Below, piece after piece: positions 8,928 through 16,717 of a stretch of 64,000 nt of DNA. Every line of letters begins with the position of its first letter. The stretch's first letter is position 1. Position numbers and translations under genes: made by a program. Below the pieces are notes generated by a model. That model was not told the origin of the DNA, searched no databases, and saw only the letters and a program-made list of their open reading frames with translations. Source of the DNA: a bacterium. GTDB taxonomy: Bacteria > Bacillota > Clostridia > Lachnospirales > Lachnospiraceae. Location of the stretch: contig JAMPGX010000006.1 in NCBI GenBank assembly GCA_023663725.1, positions 88,776-152,775 on the forward strand, read 5' to 3'.

Positions 8928-10043
8928 TTATTCCTCTACGGTATATTTTTTCAGATATTCGTAACTCCTTATACGTTCCCTTTGTAGAATATCATCAACC
9001 ACATCATAAAATATTATTTGTTCTTCAAGTTTTTGGGGTAATTCGCTTAGATCACTAATAATTTGCTGACTCAAACTCAACCTGTCCAAAAGATCTGTCA
9101 ATTTCTCCGAATTACTATAACCAGAATATCTAATTAGGGCTACAAACTGCCTGTGAGTGATTACAGAAAGAATTGTTCCATGGAAGGTATCTGTTATAAC
9201 ACATTCTGCATGTTGGAAATAGGCAATCACCTTGAATGGATCACAATCAATAAAATTGTCGCAAGCGCTTTGTACCCCTCCAATGCAAAAAATCTTGAGT
9301 CCTCTGTCTCTCGCATATTCCCTGATGCTCTTACATTCTTTTTTAGAGAATCTACCGGTATAACCATAAAGAAGCAGATAATTTTCTTCCGGTATTTTTT
9401 CAGGTATTTTATAACATTTCGAGACAAAATCATATGCCAATACCGGGTCCAAATGATATTCCGGCGTTTTTCCCAATAGAACCTCTATAATTTGTACACT
9501 GTTGGCATCTCTAACAGAAATAGCCTGGAACTTTTGCAGCCACTCCTTTATCTGATCAATCACTTTATACTCACGTAATTTGATTTCCGTAGTGTTACCA
9601 AAGGACGCGGCATAAGAGATAAGTCGTTTTGCCTTGTTTTCTTGTCCAAACAGCTCTGGAGAAAAACCTACATTTGTATTGCTCTGTACACAATTGAAAA
9701 CCTCATCACTCCCTATGACAAGCAAATCCAATCGGGGAGAGTAATTCCTTTCCTTAGTGATGCCCAAAAGTGGGAAATAATTAGCTGCATAGTTCTTTTT
9801 ATAATTTATAAACTTTAGCTTCTCCTTCATAGGCGCATTTATTATCAGTACGCCAACAGCTTTACAGATTTTTCTTCGGATTCCTATTCTACTGTCCGGT
9901 GACATCAAGGTTTTTCCTGGATGATAATCAACAAACTCCACATTACATCCCAATTCCTCCAGGATTTTTTTTAAAGCATATGCCTGTAAAAACGAACCAT
10001 AATTGGCAATCCTTTGCATTGACATTATTCCGACTTTAACCAT
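8928..10043 (-). CDS. Polysaccharide pyruvyl transferase family protein
   Basis: A 371-residue CsaB/WcaK-like enzyme that would add a ketal-linked pyruvate from phosphoenolpyruvate to a sugar of the repeat unit. The N-terminal MQRIANYGSFLQAYALKKIL (residues about 9-28), LVIGSDEVFN near 101 and the C-terminal TDTFHGTILSVI segment with its conserved histidine are family hallmarks. The next gene encodes the FrhB-like iron-sulfur protein, a frequent partner. The ribosome site (GGGAAAATAGAAT) is weak, in keeping with translation within a long operon. Confidence 0.88.
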   Translation of the reverse strand: MVKVGIMSMQRIANYGSFLQAYALKKILEELGCNVEFVDYHPGKTLMSPDSRIGIRRKICKAVGVLIINAPMKEKLKFINYKKNYAANYFPLLGITKERNYSPRLDLLVIGSDEVFNCVQSNTNVGFSPELFGQENKAKRLISYAASFGNTTEIKLREYKVIDQIKEWLQKFQAISVRDANSVQIIEVLLGKTPEYHLDPVLAYDFVSKCYKIPEKIPEENYLLLYGYTGRFSKKECKSIREYARDRGLKIFCIGGVQSACDNFIDCDPFKVIAYFQHAECVITDTFHGTILSVITHRQFVALIRYSGYSNSEKLTDLLDRLSLSQQIISDLSELPQKLEEQIIFYDVVDDILQRERIRSYEYLKKYTVEE

Positions 10044-10074
10044 ATTCTATTTTCCCGTTTTATTTTGGTGTTAC

Positions 10075-10569
10075 CTAAAACATATTATCAACTATCTTTG
10101 CCAGTTCTGCATTAAATCTAACATTGTTACTCTCTAATTTATTCTTTTTGCCACATATAATGGAATCATAATTTTGAATTGTATCCAGCATTTCATTCAT
10201 GGCTTCCACAACAACAATTATTCCCATCCGTTTTTCCACTTCTTTAGAAAAGGAAACTTGATGATCATTAATATGCTCATTATATTTTTTTTGCCTCGGC
10301 ACAACAATTGGCGTCTTGCCAATCTGCAACGGCATAATAAAGCTAGAGGGCCCCCCATGGGTGATGACAATTCTGGCTTCGGCCACCAGTTCTGTTATTT
10401 CCTGATAAGAGAAAAAATCATGCCATATACAATACTTGGGTTCATATGTGCTATATCCACTCTGAATGATTACATCCTCCTGAATCACATTGTCTCTTTT
10501 CAAACAATCCATATATTCCACCAGACGATTGAATGGTTGCTCATGTGTTCCCACTGTTACAAAAATCAT
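10075..10569 (-). CDS. Glycosyltransferase catalytic subunit, PssE/Alg13-like
   Basis: A 164-residue protein beginning MIFVTVGTHEQPF, the signature start of the Alg13/PssE/CpsG family (C-terminal half of GT28 enzymes), with the UDP-binding VITHGGPSSFIMPL segment near residue 82 and PIVVPR near 105. These proteins join an Alg14/PssD membrane partner, encoded just upstream, to make the second glycosyl transfer onto the lipid-linked priming sugar. I chose ATG at 10569 because GAGGTGA lies 7-8 bases upstream and homologues begin there; a longer frame to 10605 is unlikely to be used. Confidence 0.88.
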   Translation of the reverse strand: MIFVTVGTHEQPFNRLVEYMDCLKRDNVIQEDVIIQSGYSTYEPKYCIWHDFFSYQEITELVAEARIVITHGGPSSFIMPLQIGKTPIVVPRQKKYNEHINDHQVSFSKEVEKRMGIIVVVEAMNEMLDTIQNYDSIICGKKNKLESNNVRFNAELAKIVDNMF

Positions 10570-10588
10570 TTTTGTATCACCTCGTCTT

Positions 10589-11038
10589 CTAGAATATGCT
10601 GCCAAGATTGATTGCTTTCGGATATATCTGCTTCATCTCTTCCCATTCCACTATAAATTTATCCGTGACGGGATAACACAATCTACCTGAGATTGTAGAA
10701 GCATCAATTCGATCAAACACTTCAATATAAATAGTCTTTATCCCCAGCAACTTACCAATATAGAAAAAAGGAATTGCCGGAGCAGCTCCTGACGAAATCA
10801 GAAGATCTGGGCGCTCTTTAGGAAGGATTTTAATTGCAAGTATTGCATTAATGATAAGCGCCTTTATACTGCGATTACTCGGATAATGACAAGGATACAT
10901 CTTTTCCCCCTGCAGGATGCTCCTTGCATCCTCCTTATCAAATGTCACCCAAAAACGTTCTTTATCCTGCCAGAAAGGTTTTAACATATATAAATGTGTA
11001 AGATGCCCTCCTGACGACCCCACTAAACATACCTTCAT
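10589..11038 (-). CDS. Glycosyltransferase membrane subunit, PssD/Alg14-like
   Basis: The 149-residue product starts MKVCLVGSSGGHLTHLYML, the N-terminal signature of Alg14/PssD/CpsF proteins, which recruit the Alg13/PssE catalytic subunit to the membrane. The predicted hydrophobic segment and the LLISSGAAPAIPFFYIGKLLGIKTIYIE region match the family. It is the first gene of the AT-rich variable part of the operon, 118 bases after loaP, with TAGGAG about 9 bases before ATG. The partner gene begins 20 bases downstream. Confidence 0.88.
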   Translation of the reverse strand: MKVCLVGSSGGHLTHLYMLKPFWQDKERFWVTFDKEDARSILQGEKMYPCHYPSNRSIKALIINAILAIKILPKERPDLLISSGAAPAIPFFYIGKLLGIKTIYIEVFDRIDASTISGRLCYPVTDKFIVEWEEMKQIYPKAINLGSIF

Positions 11039-11084
11039 CCTACGATTCTCCTAAAATACCGGTAATACTTTTTCTTGTAATTAA

Positions 11085-11113
11085 ATACGGCGCACCACTC
11101 TGGCACACCGCAC
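11085..11113 (-). promoter_or_regulatory. RNA hairpin between loaP and the variable cassette (candidate LoaP loading site)
   Basis: As minus-strand RNA, bases 11110-11102 pair with 11096-11088 in nine consecutive pairs, three of them G-U, around the 5-base loop AGAGU; three weaker pairs extend the base. It is not followed by a U-run, so it is not a normal terminator. LoaP proteins are known to bind leader hairpins; the role here is inferred from its position directly after loaP. Confidence 0.4.
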
Positions 11114-11156
11114 GAAATCAATACATTCATTACTGTCTCATATCCCAAATAAACTA

Positions 11157-11663
11157 TCACACTTTCCCCACCACTTCCAGCCCAAACCGCATCTCCACAT
11201 CCCGCCCAAACATCTGAAGGCTGATCACCCCATAGCGGTTATGTCGGTCCACGGCCTTGAGCCGTCCCTGATAGCCCGCAAAGGGACCCTCGGTGATGCG
11301 AATCTCGTCGCCACATTGATATCCCCTGCTCATGGGCAGCACATACTCCCCATCCAGATGCCGCTCCAGGAACCCCTGCTCCGCCTCTGTCAAGGGAATG
11401 ACCTCCTGGCCGATCTTCAGCACCCTGGTCATCTCTGGAATCCTCCGCAGGCATTGCTCCACCGCTCGGATATCCTCCGTCACCAGGAACAGATACCCTG
11501 GGAACAGCCGTCTCTTCACCACCCTGCGAACGCCGCCTTTTTTGAAGGACGCCTCGTAAGTGGGATAAAAGCAATCCTGCAGAAGCTCCCTGTCAAAGCA
11601 ACAGGAAATCAGCTCCCGCAATTCGGCCTCCCTGCCCGACATGACCTGCAACACATACCACAT
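11157..11663 (-). CDS. loaP: LoaP-type NusG paralogue, processive antiterminator
   Basis: A 168-residue NusG family protein: NGN domain from about 1 to 110 (start MWYVLQVMSGREAEL, then FYPTYE and RLFPGYLFL) and a KOW domain near 120-165 (GDEIRITEGPFAGYQGRL). Housekeeping NusG lies elsewhere in ribosomal gene clusters; a copy inside a polysaccharide operon is typical of LoaP in Firmicutes, which lets RNA polymerase read through terminators in long biosynthetic operons. It sits between the priming transferase and the sugar-specific genes. The start is supported by GGAAAGG/GGCGGAGT upstream. Confidence 0.88.
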   Translation of the reverse strand: MWYVLQVMSGREAELRELISCCFDRELLQDCFYPTYEASFKKGGVRRVVKRRLFPGYLFLVTEDIRAVEQCLRRIPEMTRVLKIGQEVIPLTEAEQGFLERHLDGEYVLPMSRGYQCGDEIRITEGPFAGYQGRLKAVDRHNRYGVISLQMFGRDVEMRFGLEVVGKV

Positions 11664-11741
11664 ACTCCGCCTATTCCTTTCCGGATTCCCGTATCAGAAC
11701 ATCAGAATATATCCTGTCGCATCTGTCTTTCAGCCTCCACA

Positions 11742-11878
11742 GACATAGCTTCGTCGTCCAAACCACAGAGATTTTCCCTGCCCCCGCCAGACCAATCCAT
11801 GGACATAGCTTCGCCATCCGGACCACAGGCTTCCCCTGCACCCCGCCAGGTCAGTGTATAGACATAGCTTCGCCATCC
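11742..11878 (-). repeat. Three imperfect direct repeats of about 60 bp in the loaP leader
   Basis: The 319 bases between the priming transferase and loaP carry three repeat units starting at 11742, 11802 and 11861 on the plus strand (core GACATAGCTTCG, then CCCCGCCAG-like sequence). The spacings of 60 and 59 bases do not keep a reading frame, so the repeats are unlikely to encode a protein. I see no other gene in this gap; the repeats could form RNA structure in the loaP leader. Confidence 0.65.
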
Positions 11879-11982
11879 GCCCCACAAGTTCATGAGGCAG
11901 CTCGCCCGCATCGATATGACAAGACACTCCTGAAACACGAATCCTCGATGATTTCAGTTCGTTGTCTATTTGTTTCCTCCGA

Positions 11983-13443
11983 TCACATACTGCCCTCTCC
12001 GCGCAGCACGATCTGTACTGTCTTAAACAATATCTTCAGATCCCTGGAAAAGCTCCAGTCCTGAATATACTCCATATCCAGCTTTACCACTTCCTCAAAG
12101 TCAGTGATATTGCTCCGGCCGCTGACCTGCCAGAGTCCGGTGATCCCCGGCTTGGCCGCCAGACGCGCCCTGTGATGCAACTCATAGCGCTCATATTCCT
12201 CCACTGTGGGGGGCCTGGTTCCCACCAGACTCATCTCCCCCTTCAGCACATTGAAGAACTGTGGGAACTCGTCCAGGCTGGATGCCCTGAGCCAGTTGCC
12301 GATTCCCTTATGGTAACGTCCTGTACTATCGAATCGCGACCCAATGATGCGGGGGTCCTCGTCCAGCTTGAACATGAAATCGCTGCCCACCCTGTTTTTT
12401 TCCATCAGCTCCTTCTTGCGCTCTTCAGCATCCAGGTACATCGAGCGAAACTTATACATCTTGAACTGTTTGCCATTCCTGCCCACCCTGATCTGGCTGA
12501 AAAATATGGGGCCGGGAGACTTGATGTATATGGCAGGCGCGATAACTACCATCAGGAGTAATGTGATCAGACTTCCCACCAGGCCGCCCAGAATATCCAG
12601 GCCCCGCTTCATCATCTGCTGCCTGGCCGTCACATAGCTGACGCTGCTGGTCAACACGGCATAGCCGCCAAGCCGCTCGATGATCTGCCCTCGCTCGGAC
12701 ATGTAAGCCGCCTCAGCCAGCTTGGTATGTACCACTACTCCCATAGCCTGGAAATCCCTGATAATCTCCTCAGGATAGGCATTGTCCGCAGGTACGGCGA
12801 AGAAGACCTCGTCCACCCAATGCTTGCAGGCCCAATCCACCACATGCGCGGAGTCAGACACCACTGGAATCCCCTGAATCACCAGCTCCTCCTCCGCTCC
12901 ACCCTCCTGATCGAGCAGGGTGATTCCCACCACACGGAAAGACTTGTAATTATATTTCCTGATGTTGTCAATCAGTGCGGGAGCCATCTCATCCGTCGTC
13001 ACCAGCAGCAGGGAACGCTTCCCTTCATTGGCCTTGTAATGCTTCAGATACTGCTTCCACAGCAGGCGCACGCCCAGGCTGATCGGCAGCTGATAGATGC
13101 CCGTGAGATACAGCACAGTTCGGGAAAAAATATCCGCATCCTTGACTGTAAACAGGTAAAAGCTGATCAACAGCTCGATAATCGCGATCTGCTTCACCAA
13201 CTGAGCCAATTCCTTCAGCACATTCCTCTTCAGTACATTCTTGTAGCTCTCGAAAAATATTGCGGTGATCAATTCAATCAGAATCAATACGATCACCAGA
13301 TTACGGTATGTGATATTCGCATAGGGATTGCGCCACCCATGTCTTGTGATAAAAGCAAGCGCATAGGATATCTGCAGACAGATCACATCCAGCAGGATGA
13401 AGTCCAAGTGCTTGAGCCAGCCCCTTGTACTTTTTTTGTACAT
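11983..13443 (-). CDS. Undecaprenyl-phosphate glycosyl-phosphate transferase (priming enzyme, WbaP/CpsE-like)
   Basis: The 486-residue protein has about four N-terminal membrane helices, a CoA-binding-like middle domain, and a C-terminal bacterial sugar transferase domain (about 295-486) beginning QMMKRGLDILGG, with SPGPIFFSQIRVGRNGKQFKMYKFRSM and GTRPPTVEEYERYE. It would start repeat-unit synthesis by loading a sugar-1-phosphate onto undecaprenyl phosphate. I place the start at ATG 13443 with GAGGAG about 11 bases upstream; the frame remains open to 13572 but that stretch contains strong hairpins and an untypical Cys-rich peptide. Confidence 0.9.
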   Translation of the reverse strand: MYKKSTRGWLKHLDFILLDVICLQISYALAFITRHGWRNPYANITYRNLVIVLILIELITAIFFESYKNVLKRNVLKELAQLVKQIAIIELLISFYLFTVKDADIFSRTVLYLTGIYQLPISLGVRLLWKQYLKHYKANEGKRSLLLVTTDEMAPALIDNIRKYNYKSFRVVGITLLDQEGGAEEELVIQGIPVVSDSAHVVDWACKHWVDEVFFAVPADNAYPEEIIRDFQAMGVVVHTKLAEAAYMSERGQIIERLGGYAVLTSSVSYVTARQQMMKRGLDILGGLVGSLITLLLMVVIAPAIYIKSPGPIFFSQIRVGRNGKQFKMYKFRSMYLDAEERKKELMEKNRVGSDFMFKLDEDPRIIGSRFDSTGRYHKGIGNWLRASSLDEFPQFFNVLKGEMSLVGTRPPTVEEYERYELHHRARLAAKPGITGLWQVSGRSNITDFEEVVKLDMEYIQDWSFSRDLKILFKTVQIVLRGEGSM

Positions 13444-13488
13444 ACCCTTTACGCTCCTCTCTATTTGGTTATCTGTACATCTCCATGC

Positions 13489-13534
13489 GGCGCGGCAAAA
13501 ATGCATGCCGCCGCGCCATACGCATTTCGATGCG
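13489..13534 (-). promoter_or_regulatory. Two GC-rich hairpins in the leader of the priming transferase gene
   Basis: Bases 13489-13496 (GGCGCGGC) pair perfectly with 13510-13517, and next to them CGCAT-TTCG-ATGCG (13521-13534) forms a 5-bp stem with a four-base loop. They lie about 45-90 bases upstream of the chosen start codon and have no following U-run on the minus strand. They could act in attenuation or RNA stability. Confidence 0.45.
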
Positions 13535-13623
13535 CCACATGCCTGGTTACTGCATATCCCCTGCCTGCACAACCGCTAAAGCTGTACAGACAGGCTTATT
13601 CAAGGGGCGGTAGGTATGTAATA

Positions 13624-13632
13624 CCCCCCCCC
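13624..13632 (+). repeat. Run of nine C (nine G in the transcript)
   Basis: A C9 homopolymer lies in the 220-base gap between the surface-protein gene and the priming transferase. Such tracts are prone to slippage, but this one is outside any coding frame I can support. Confidence 0.9.
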
Positions 13633-13666
13633 GAATATTTTTTGACGTTTTACCGTTTATCTGCGC

Positions 13667-14434
13667 TTACGCGCGTTTTTTGGACATAAATACGGCTACT
13701 GCCGCGCCAGCCATAAAGATCACTGCCATGACGGAAACCATCACAACCATATCGCCAGTCTTAGGCGCCACTGCCGTAACAGTCACGGCAGGACTGCTGG
13801 GATTGTTGTTGGACGGCTGACTTGCCGGAGCCGCGGGCGTCGCTGCGACCTTCACCTTGACGATGGCATAGGGAGAGAATTTGTCAGAGGTAAATTTAAC
13901 CTTGCCATTCTCGACCACGCCTACGACTATATGATTCTCCGCAGCGTCAATCGCCCATATCTGCTGATCCGCTTCGGGAGCAGTGATACCCATTGCAGCC
14001 AGATCAAATTCTACAGTGATCGTAGCGCCCTTGACTTCGGGAGTAATCACGACAGGAAATACATTGCCAATCACTTCCGTTGCCGACTTACCGTCCTTCC
14101 CATAAGTCTGGGGATTGTCCAGTACTACGGCCACCATCTTGGCTATGTCAACAACCTGTGTATCATTCGGTACTACAAATGTAGCCTCCTGCGTCGAAGT
14201 TGCGGCGCTGTCTACTGCATCCTGGCTAACCTTGCCAAGATCGATCTGCGCCTTACTTCCGCTGGTGCTTGCTATCTCGACCGTATTGGACTCCTTGTTG
14301 ACGTTGACCACACTGCTTTCTCCGGCCGCCGACGAAATACCTTCAGCAGTCGGGCTGCCTGCCGCACAGACGTTCATGCACATCGCAAGTGAAAGTGTGA
14401 CAGCGCTGACTAATGCAACTATTTTCTTTTTCAT
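13667..14434 (-). CDS. Small secreted surface protein with PKTGD sorting-like tail
   Basis: A 255-residue protein with a clear signal peptide (MKKKIVALVSAVTLSLAMC, predicted cleavage after ACA-type alanines near residue 25), an extracellular domain, an Ala/Ser/Pro/Asn linker near 205-220, then VAPKTGD followed by a hydrophobic helix and the positive tail MSKKRA. This is the layout of a cell-wall sorting signal, with PKTGD in place of LPXTG. A class B sortase gene lies two genes upstream in the operon. ATG 14434 has AGGAGG about 8 bases upstream. I do not recognise the extracellular domain. Confidence 0.8.
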   Translation of the reverse strand: MKKKIVALVSAVTLSLAMCMNVCAAGSPTAEGISSAAGESSVVNVNKESNTVEIASTSGSKAQIDLGKVSQDAVDSAATSTQEATFVVPNDTQVVDIAKMVAVVLDNPQTYGKDGKSATEVIGNVFPVVITPEVKGATITVEFDLAAMGITAPEADQQIWAIDAAENHIVVGVVENGKVKFTSDKFSPYAIVKVKVAATPAAPASQPSNNNPSSPAVTVTAVAPKTGDMVVMVSVMAVIFMAGAAVAVFMSKKRA

Positions 14435-14507
14435 GGGTTTGTTCCTCCTTTCCCAATAGTACATGTGGCATATATTAATCAGGCTTTCACCCGGTTAATA
14501 CCTCTCA

Positions 14508-15695
14508 TCAATTCTCCTGCTGTTCCGGTTCGATCTCCCGGTAGAACAGTTGAATCATCAAATCCCGCAGGGCATCATAGTCGGGATAAAACTCCTCATA
14601 TTTTTCTCCCCGCACCGTAGTGCCCTCCATCATATGTATGGCCTCCTGGTCAAAGCTGTAGCTGGCCAACTCGCTGGCCAGATATGCGAGCTCATCGGTA
14701 GTGACATCCGTCACCATATATTGTTTCAGCTTCCCATACAGATCAATGGGCAAGGTAATATTCTGTCTTGTGGCAGCGATGGCCTTCTCCATGAATTTGG
14801 TCAGATACTGCTTCTGTCTGGCAAGACGTCCTCTGGCGCTCTCAAATATTCCCGTATCCCTGTATTTCACATACCAGAAAGCATTCATGCCCTCCAGATG
14901 CAGTTCCACACCTTCCTTGGCGCCCTTAATCATCCTGCTCATATCCTCCAGACAGGTCACATCCACGCCGCCCACAGCGTCGTTTATTTCCGGTATGGCC
15001 GCCATATTCACCGACACATATCCGCTGATGGGCAGATCGTAAAAGAGCTTGGACACAGCGTCCCTTGTCAGTTCACAGCTCAACTCCCTGCCGTCGCCAA
15101 ATCCATGCTGTACAGCGATCTGCCCTGTGACTGTTGGCGAGGTGCCTCCTGCACCAGCATGATACGCTACGATATCTGTCATGGTATCTCGATTGACTGC
15201 TAAGATACGGATACTCCGATCATCAGGATTGGCAATCACCAGAAACAGTGCGTCTGACTGACCGCCACTGATCTCATCCTCACTCTCGGACACCTCCTCC
15301 ATCTTATCGATTCCCATTACCAGAAAGGTCAGAATATCCTCGTTATATTCATATATCTTGCCCTGATAACGTATCCAGCCTTCCTTCCATACGACCTCTG
15401 ACTGCGGCTCATCGCTTCCATTCCCCGCCCCGATATCACTCTCCGTCTCCAGCTCTGTCAACGCCAGATCAGGTCTGGCTCCGGCAGTCCTCTCACGGAG
15501 CCGCCTGCCGCCGCAGGAAATGTACAGCGACATTGCCCCCACTGCCACAGCCGCGAGCAACACCAGCGCCAGCAGCCAGGCGAGCAATCGCTGTATCACT
15601 CTGCGCCTCTTGCGGCGGGACCGCTCTGCCTGAAGGCTCTGCCTCATATCCTGCTCCATATCACTATGTAAATAAGAGTCTGTTTGTTGATTCAT
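14508..15695 (-). CDS. LytR-CpsA-Psr family ligase
   Basis: The 395-residue product has a basic cytoplasmic lead, one membrane helix near residues 36-58, and an extracellular LCP domain (about 120-340) with the family's VMGID, NRDTM near 170 and RFSYxRG-like KYRDTGIFESARGRLARQKQ segments holding the conserved arginines and aspartates. LCP enzymes attach undecaprenyl-linked capsule or teichoic polymers to peptidoglycan. In this operon it is the expected wall-attachment step for the polysaccharide. It starts 20 bases after the sortase gene. Confidence 0.9.
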   Translation of the reverse strand: MNQQTDSYLHSDMEQDMRQSLQAERSRRKRRRVIQRLLAWLLALVLLAAVAVGAMSLYISCGGRRLRERTAGARPDLALTELETESDIGAGNGSDEPQSEVVWKEGWIRYQGKIYEYNEDILTFLVMGIDKMEEVSESEDEISGGQSDALFLVIANPDDRSIRILAVNRDTMTDIVAYHAGAGGTSPTVTGQIAVQHGFGDGRELSCELTRDAVSKLFYDLPISGYVSVNMAAIPEINDAVGGVDVTCLEDMSRMIKGAKEGVELHLEGMNAFWYVKYRDTGIFESARGRLARQKQYLTKFMEKAIAATRQNITLPIDLYGKLKQYMVTDVTTDELAYLASELASYSFDQEAIHMMEGTTVRGEKYEEFYPDYDALRDLMIQLFYREIEPEQQEN

Positions 15696-15714
15696 ATGAT
15701 CGCCTGCAATCCTC

Positions 15715-16629
15715 TCACTGTTGTTCCTGCGGTACTATGGGCCATTCTCCCTCCGCCTCCAGCACCGCCTGAACAATGTAGCGCTTCTCCGGCTTCCTGT
15801 AAACGCAGGTCTCCAAGGTCAGAACCTTATCCTCCGCGGATACTGAGACCTCCTCCAGAAAATTATCCCGCATGCCCTCAAGACCCAGCACTTCTTCCAG
15901 ATACGCGGCAAATACCTCCGAGTCATCCATATCCCTGGTGAGCAACAGATGACGGTTGTCATACTCATAAGCTCCAAATATGTGATATACCCGCACATAA
16001 TTCTCCGAAAAAATATATATGTACTGGTTCTCCTCCAGAAATTCCAGATCTTCATAAAAGTGCAGACCGGCAAACATGCTTCCGTTCTTCATATTGTGCC
16101 CATACAGCACAGTGTTGGAATCCCCCCATTCCCTGTCGTTTAGATACTGACTGTAGATACAGCCCGGATATCCGCTGCTGCGGTCCACATTGTGATCTAA
16201 GTAGTAATCCAGGTCGGAGGAATGCTGCAGTACCGGATAGTCAATCACAGTTCCCGGCACCGTGATCCAGGCATAGATATCCTCATTCTCTTTTTCCTGC
16301 AGGGCCGCAATATCCACCTGCCTGTCAGGAATCTCATAGGCCAGCAATGGAGATGGCTCCGGTGTAGGCGAGGGGGTCGGCTCCGGTTCCTCCTGCCGCT
16401 CCTGCGGCGCTGTACTATCTGACCGGGCCTCGTCTCCTGCTACCGGCGTCACATATTTCTGGCGCAGACTCTCCACATTTTCCGCCGCTCTGTGGTTGTT
16501 TACGACATAGTAGATCAGCCATACCAGGCAGCACAGGAAACAGACACCGCAAACTCCTGCCACAAGTCTCCATGCTGACTTACCTCGCTGCTCCTCCCCT
16601 TTATCCCATTGTCGTTTATTGCCGTGCAT
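15715..16629 (-). CDS. srtB: Class B sortase
   Basis: A 304-residue membrane-anchored transpeptidase: one N-terminal helix near residues 22-43, a Pro/Glu/Thr-rich linker, then a sortase domain from about 110. The catalytic set is visible: His in LYGHNMKNGSMF near 173, Cys in LTLETCVY near 280, and Arg in the following KRYIV. The family cleaves a sorting motif and joins the protein to cell wall or pilin lysine. The nearby PKTGD-tailed protein is its most likely substrate. A sortase inside a capsule operon is unusual. Confidence 0.88.
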   Translation of the reverse strand: MHGNKRQWDKGEEQRGKSAWRLVAGVCGVCFLCCLVWLIYYVVNNHRAAENVESLRQKYVTPVAGDEARSDSTAPQERQEEPEPTPSPTPEPSPLLAYEIPDRQVDIAALQEKENEDIYAWITVPGTVIDYPVLQHSSDLDYYLDHNVDRSSGYPGCIYSQYLNDREWGDSNTVLYGHNMKNGSMFAGLHFYEDLEFLEENQYIYIFSENYVRVYHIFGAYEYDNRHLLLTRDMDDSEVFAAYLEEVLGLEGMRDNFLEEVSVSAEDKVLTLETCVYRKPEKRYIVQAVLEAEGEWPIVPQEQQ

Positions 16630-16717
16630 ATCTGATTTCCCTGCCTCTCCCTGACCTGTCTGTGCTCTATGCCGCAGTGCCTTACCTGTTTCGGTTCTAC
16701 CCTTGCGCTATGCTGTC

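Noticed and set aside
11702-11938. Possible 78-codon minus-strand gene over the 60-bp repeats
   Set aside because: The repeat units fall in different frames within it and it has no good ribosome site, so I treat the region as non-coding.
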